From the NCBI GenBank assembly GCA_017401985.1, contig JAFPNK010000025.1, forward strand, positions 1 through 32,982: a stretch of 32,982 bases of DNA, given 5' to 3'. Position 1 is the first letter of the stretch. Every line of letters begins with the position of its first letter. The stretch comes from Paludibacteraceae bacterium. Lineage in GTDB: Bacteria; Bacteroidota; Bacteroidia; Bacteroidales; Paludibacteraceae. This document shows, in pieces, positions 32,180 to 32,982 of the stretch. A model generated the notes under the pieces. The model saw only the letters and a program-made list of their open reading frames with translations. It was not told where the DNA came from and made no database searches. The translations under genes and the position numbers were made by a program.

Positions 32180-32222
32180 AAAAGGCAAAAGGAAAGGTGA
32201 AAGGTTATTCCTTTTGCCTTTT
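32180..32222 (+). terminator. Long stem-loop after rpmF (terminator or attenuator), built on heptamers
   Basis: A perfect 15-bp inverted repeat (AAAAGGCAAAAGGAA at 32180-32194, complement at 32208-32222) encloses a 13-base loop. The stem is purine/pyrimidine-skewed and the trailing T-run is short, so termination is probably partial. The left arm and loop also parse as heptamers AAAGGCA, AAAGGAA, AGGTGAA and AGGTTAT, the complement of the CCKWTMA type. Confidence 0.6.
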
Positions 32223-32235
32223 CACCTTGTAATTA

Positions 32236-32258
32236 ATACGCGTGCGCGACGCACGTAT
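32236..32258 (+). other. GC-rich bulged hairpin in the leader of the pseudouridine synthase gene
   Basis: ATACG plus TGCG pair with CGCA plus CGTAT around a CGA loop, with a two-base CG bulge. It lies 32 bp before the start codon and after the rpmF stem-loop. There is no TAnnTTTG promoter between it and the gene. Its role is unknown; it may be a leader structure affecting expression. Confidence 0.35.
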
Positions 32259-32290
32259 GTAGCTCGGGAGAGTTACCGATTTAATGTTTA

Positions 32291-32982
32291 ATGTCTAACA
32301 ATTCAAACAATGAAGGTGAGCGCAGACCTCGTCCGCGTTTTCACAGAGAAGGAGAGCCTGTATCGGCTCGTCCCGCCCGTTCTCGTTTTACAAGAGAGAC
32401 AGAGGGCAGACCTAAACCATTTGGTTTCAACGGCGAACATCCGCAGCGCCCGAATCGTCCGATGGGCGGCAGACCTAAACGCAATAACGGATTGTATTCC
32501 GCACACAAACAGCAGGTGTATCGTGAGCAACATGAGGACCCGACTAAGCCGGTTCGTCTGAATAAGTATTTGGCTAATGCCGGTATCTGTTCCCGTCGTG
32601 AGGCAGATGATTTCATTCAAGCCGGAGTGATCACAGTGAATGGTGTAACTGTGGATAGTCTGGGTGCGAAAGTGCTGCCGACGGATGATATCCGTTTCCA
32701 CGACCAGCCTGTTCGTCGTGAACGCAAGGTGTATATTCTGCTCAACAAACCCAAGAATACCGTTACGACCACCGATGATCCGCAAGAGCGTCACACGGTG
32801 ATTGATATCGTTCGTAACGCATGTCCGGAGCGTATCTATCCGGTTGGTCGTTTGGACCGCAATACAACCGGTGTGCTGCTTCTGACCAACGATGGTGACC
32901 TGGCAGCCAAGCTGACGCATCCGAAATTCAATAAGAAGAAGATCTATGCCGTCACCTTGGACCGTGAGTTGGACGAAGTGGA
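32291..32982 (+). CDS. rRNA pseudouridine synthase, RluB/RsuA family (C-terminus cut by window edge)
   Basis: The first 230 residues are present. Residues 1-~86 are a low-complexity Arg/Pro/Asn-rich basic extension. An S4 RNA-binding domain follows (RLNKYLANAGICSRREAD, 89-106, with ITVNG). Then comes the catalytic domain with VYILLNKPK (147-155) and the active-site loop YPVGRLDRNTTGVLLLTNDG (183-202), catalytic Asp189. Family members convert uridine to pseudouridine in 16S or 23S rRNA. RluB-like (23S) is more likely, since long basic extensions are common there. The ATG at 32291 is chosen because the ATG at 32284 ends in a stop after four codons. It is probably cotranscribed with rpmF by read-through. 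Confidence 0.93.
   Translation, partial: MSNNSNNEGERRPRPRFHREGEPVSARPARSRFTRETEGRPKPFGFNGEHPQRPNRPMGGRPKRNNGLYSAHKQQVYREQHEDPTKPVRLNKYLANAGICSRREADDFIQAGVITVNGVTVDSLGAKVLPTDDIRFHDQPVRRERKVYILLNKPKNTVTTTDDPQERHTVIDIVRNACPERIYPVGRLDRNTTGVLLLTNDGDLAAKLTHPKFNKKKIYAVTLDRELDEV

Overview
This window comes from a member of the Bacteroidota, most likely an uncultured gut-type Bacteroidales with roughly balanced GC. The evidence is mutually consistent. Nine promoters carry the phylum's own core elements (a -7 box TAnnTTTG with a TTG/TTTG -33 box 19-20 bp upstream). There are also families largely confined to the phylum: long NusB, DUF3276, DUF4494, DUF4105, the Bacteroidota form of RpoZ, BamD beside RpoZ, class III fructose-bisphosphatase, and a type IX secretion (T9SS) C-terminal sorting domain. 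A finer assignment (for example Paludibacteraceae-like) would be a guess. I see no tRNA, rRNA, insertion sequence, phage or CRISPR array. The window is chromosomal core with some lineage-specific surface genes.

Layout. 1-5119 (minus): an operon of a CYTH phosphohydrolase, a secreted CotH-like protein, a GH105 lipoprotein and valS (truncated by the window edge), divergent from a FucP-type sugar transporter (5282-6550, plus). 6592-8169 (minus): glyS, convergent with the transporter across a bidirectional terminator. 8300-12033 (plus): a von Willebrand A protein with a T9SS sorting tail, a secreted alpha/beta hydrolase and meso-diaminopimelate dehydrogenase. 12111-23778 (minus): one tight run of eleven genes, nusB-yajC-ybbR-degT-rpoN-PAP2-DUF4105-AP-like-DUF4494-(PLPBP::HAD fusion)-fbp, joined by overlaps or gaps of at most 37 bp. 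23882-24268 (plus): a DUF3276 protein, divergent from nusB with interleaved promoters. 24290-26667 (minus): bamD-rpoZ-coaBC. 26726-29775 (minus): a small HTH-like protein, two paralogous TorF-like outer-membrane barrels and ApbE. 30143-31245 (minus): two tandem small lipoproteins. 31495 to the end (plus): yceD-rpmF and an rRNA pseudouridine synthase cut by the right edge.

How the genes fit together. The eleven-gene run joins transcription (NusB, sigma-54), protein export (YajC), envelope functions (YbbR, PAP2, DUF4105, AP-like) and central metabolism (FBPase) in what may be one transcript. Within it are the two most unusual proteins. One is a fusion of the PLP-homeostasis protein YggS/PLPBP with a HAD phosphatase. 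The other is an alkaline-phosphatase-superfamily protein that appears to have lost most of its metal ligands and its nucleophile.

The most striking non-genic signal is a set of short heptamer tracts, often exactly five units (35 bp). They sit at gene borders or in tolerant coding segments. Several share the plus-strand unit CCKWTMA; others use TTGAAAT or CTCTCGA. A separate four-unit 11-bp repeat lies in the largest gene-free gap (29776-30142), beside a strong terminator. Two promoters 1.5 kb apart are almost identical over 40 bp, including the spacer, which suggests shared regulation or recent copying.
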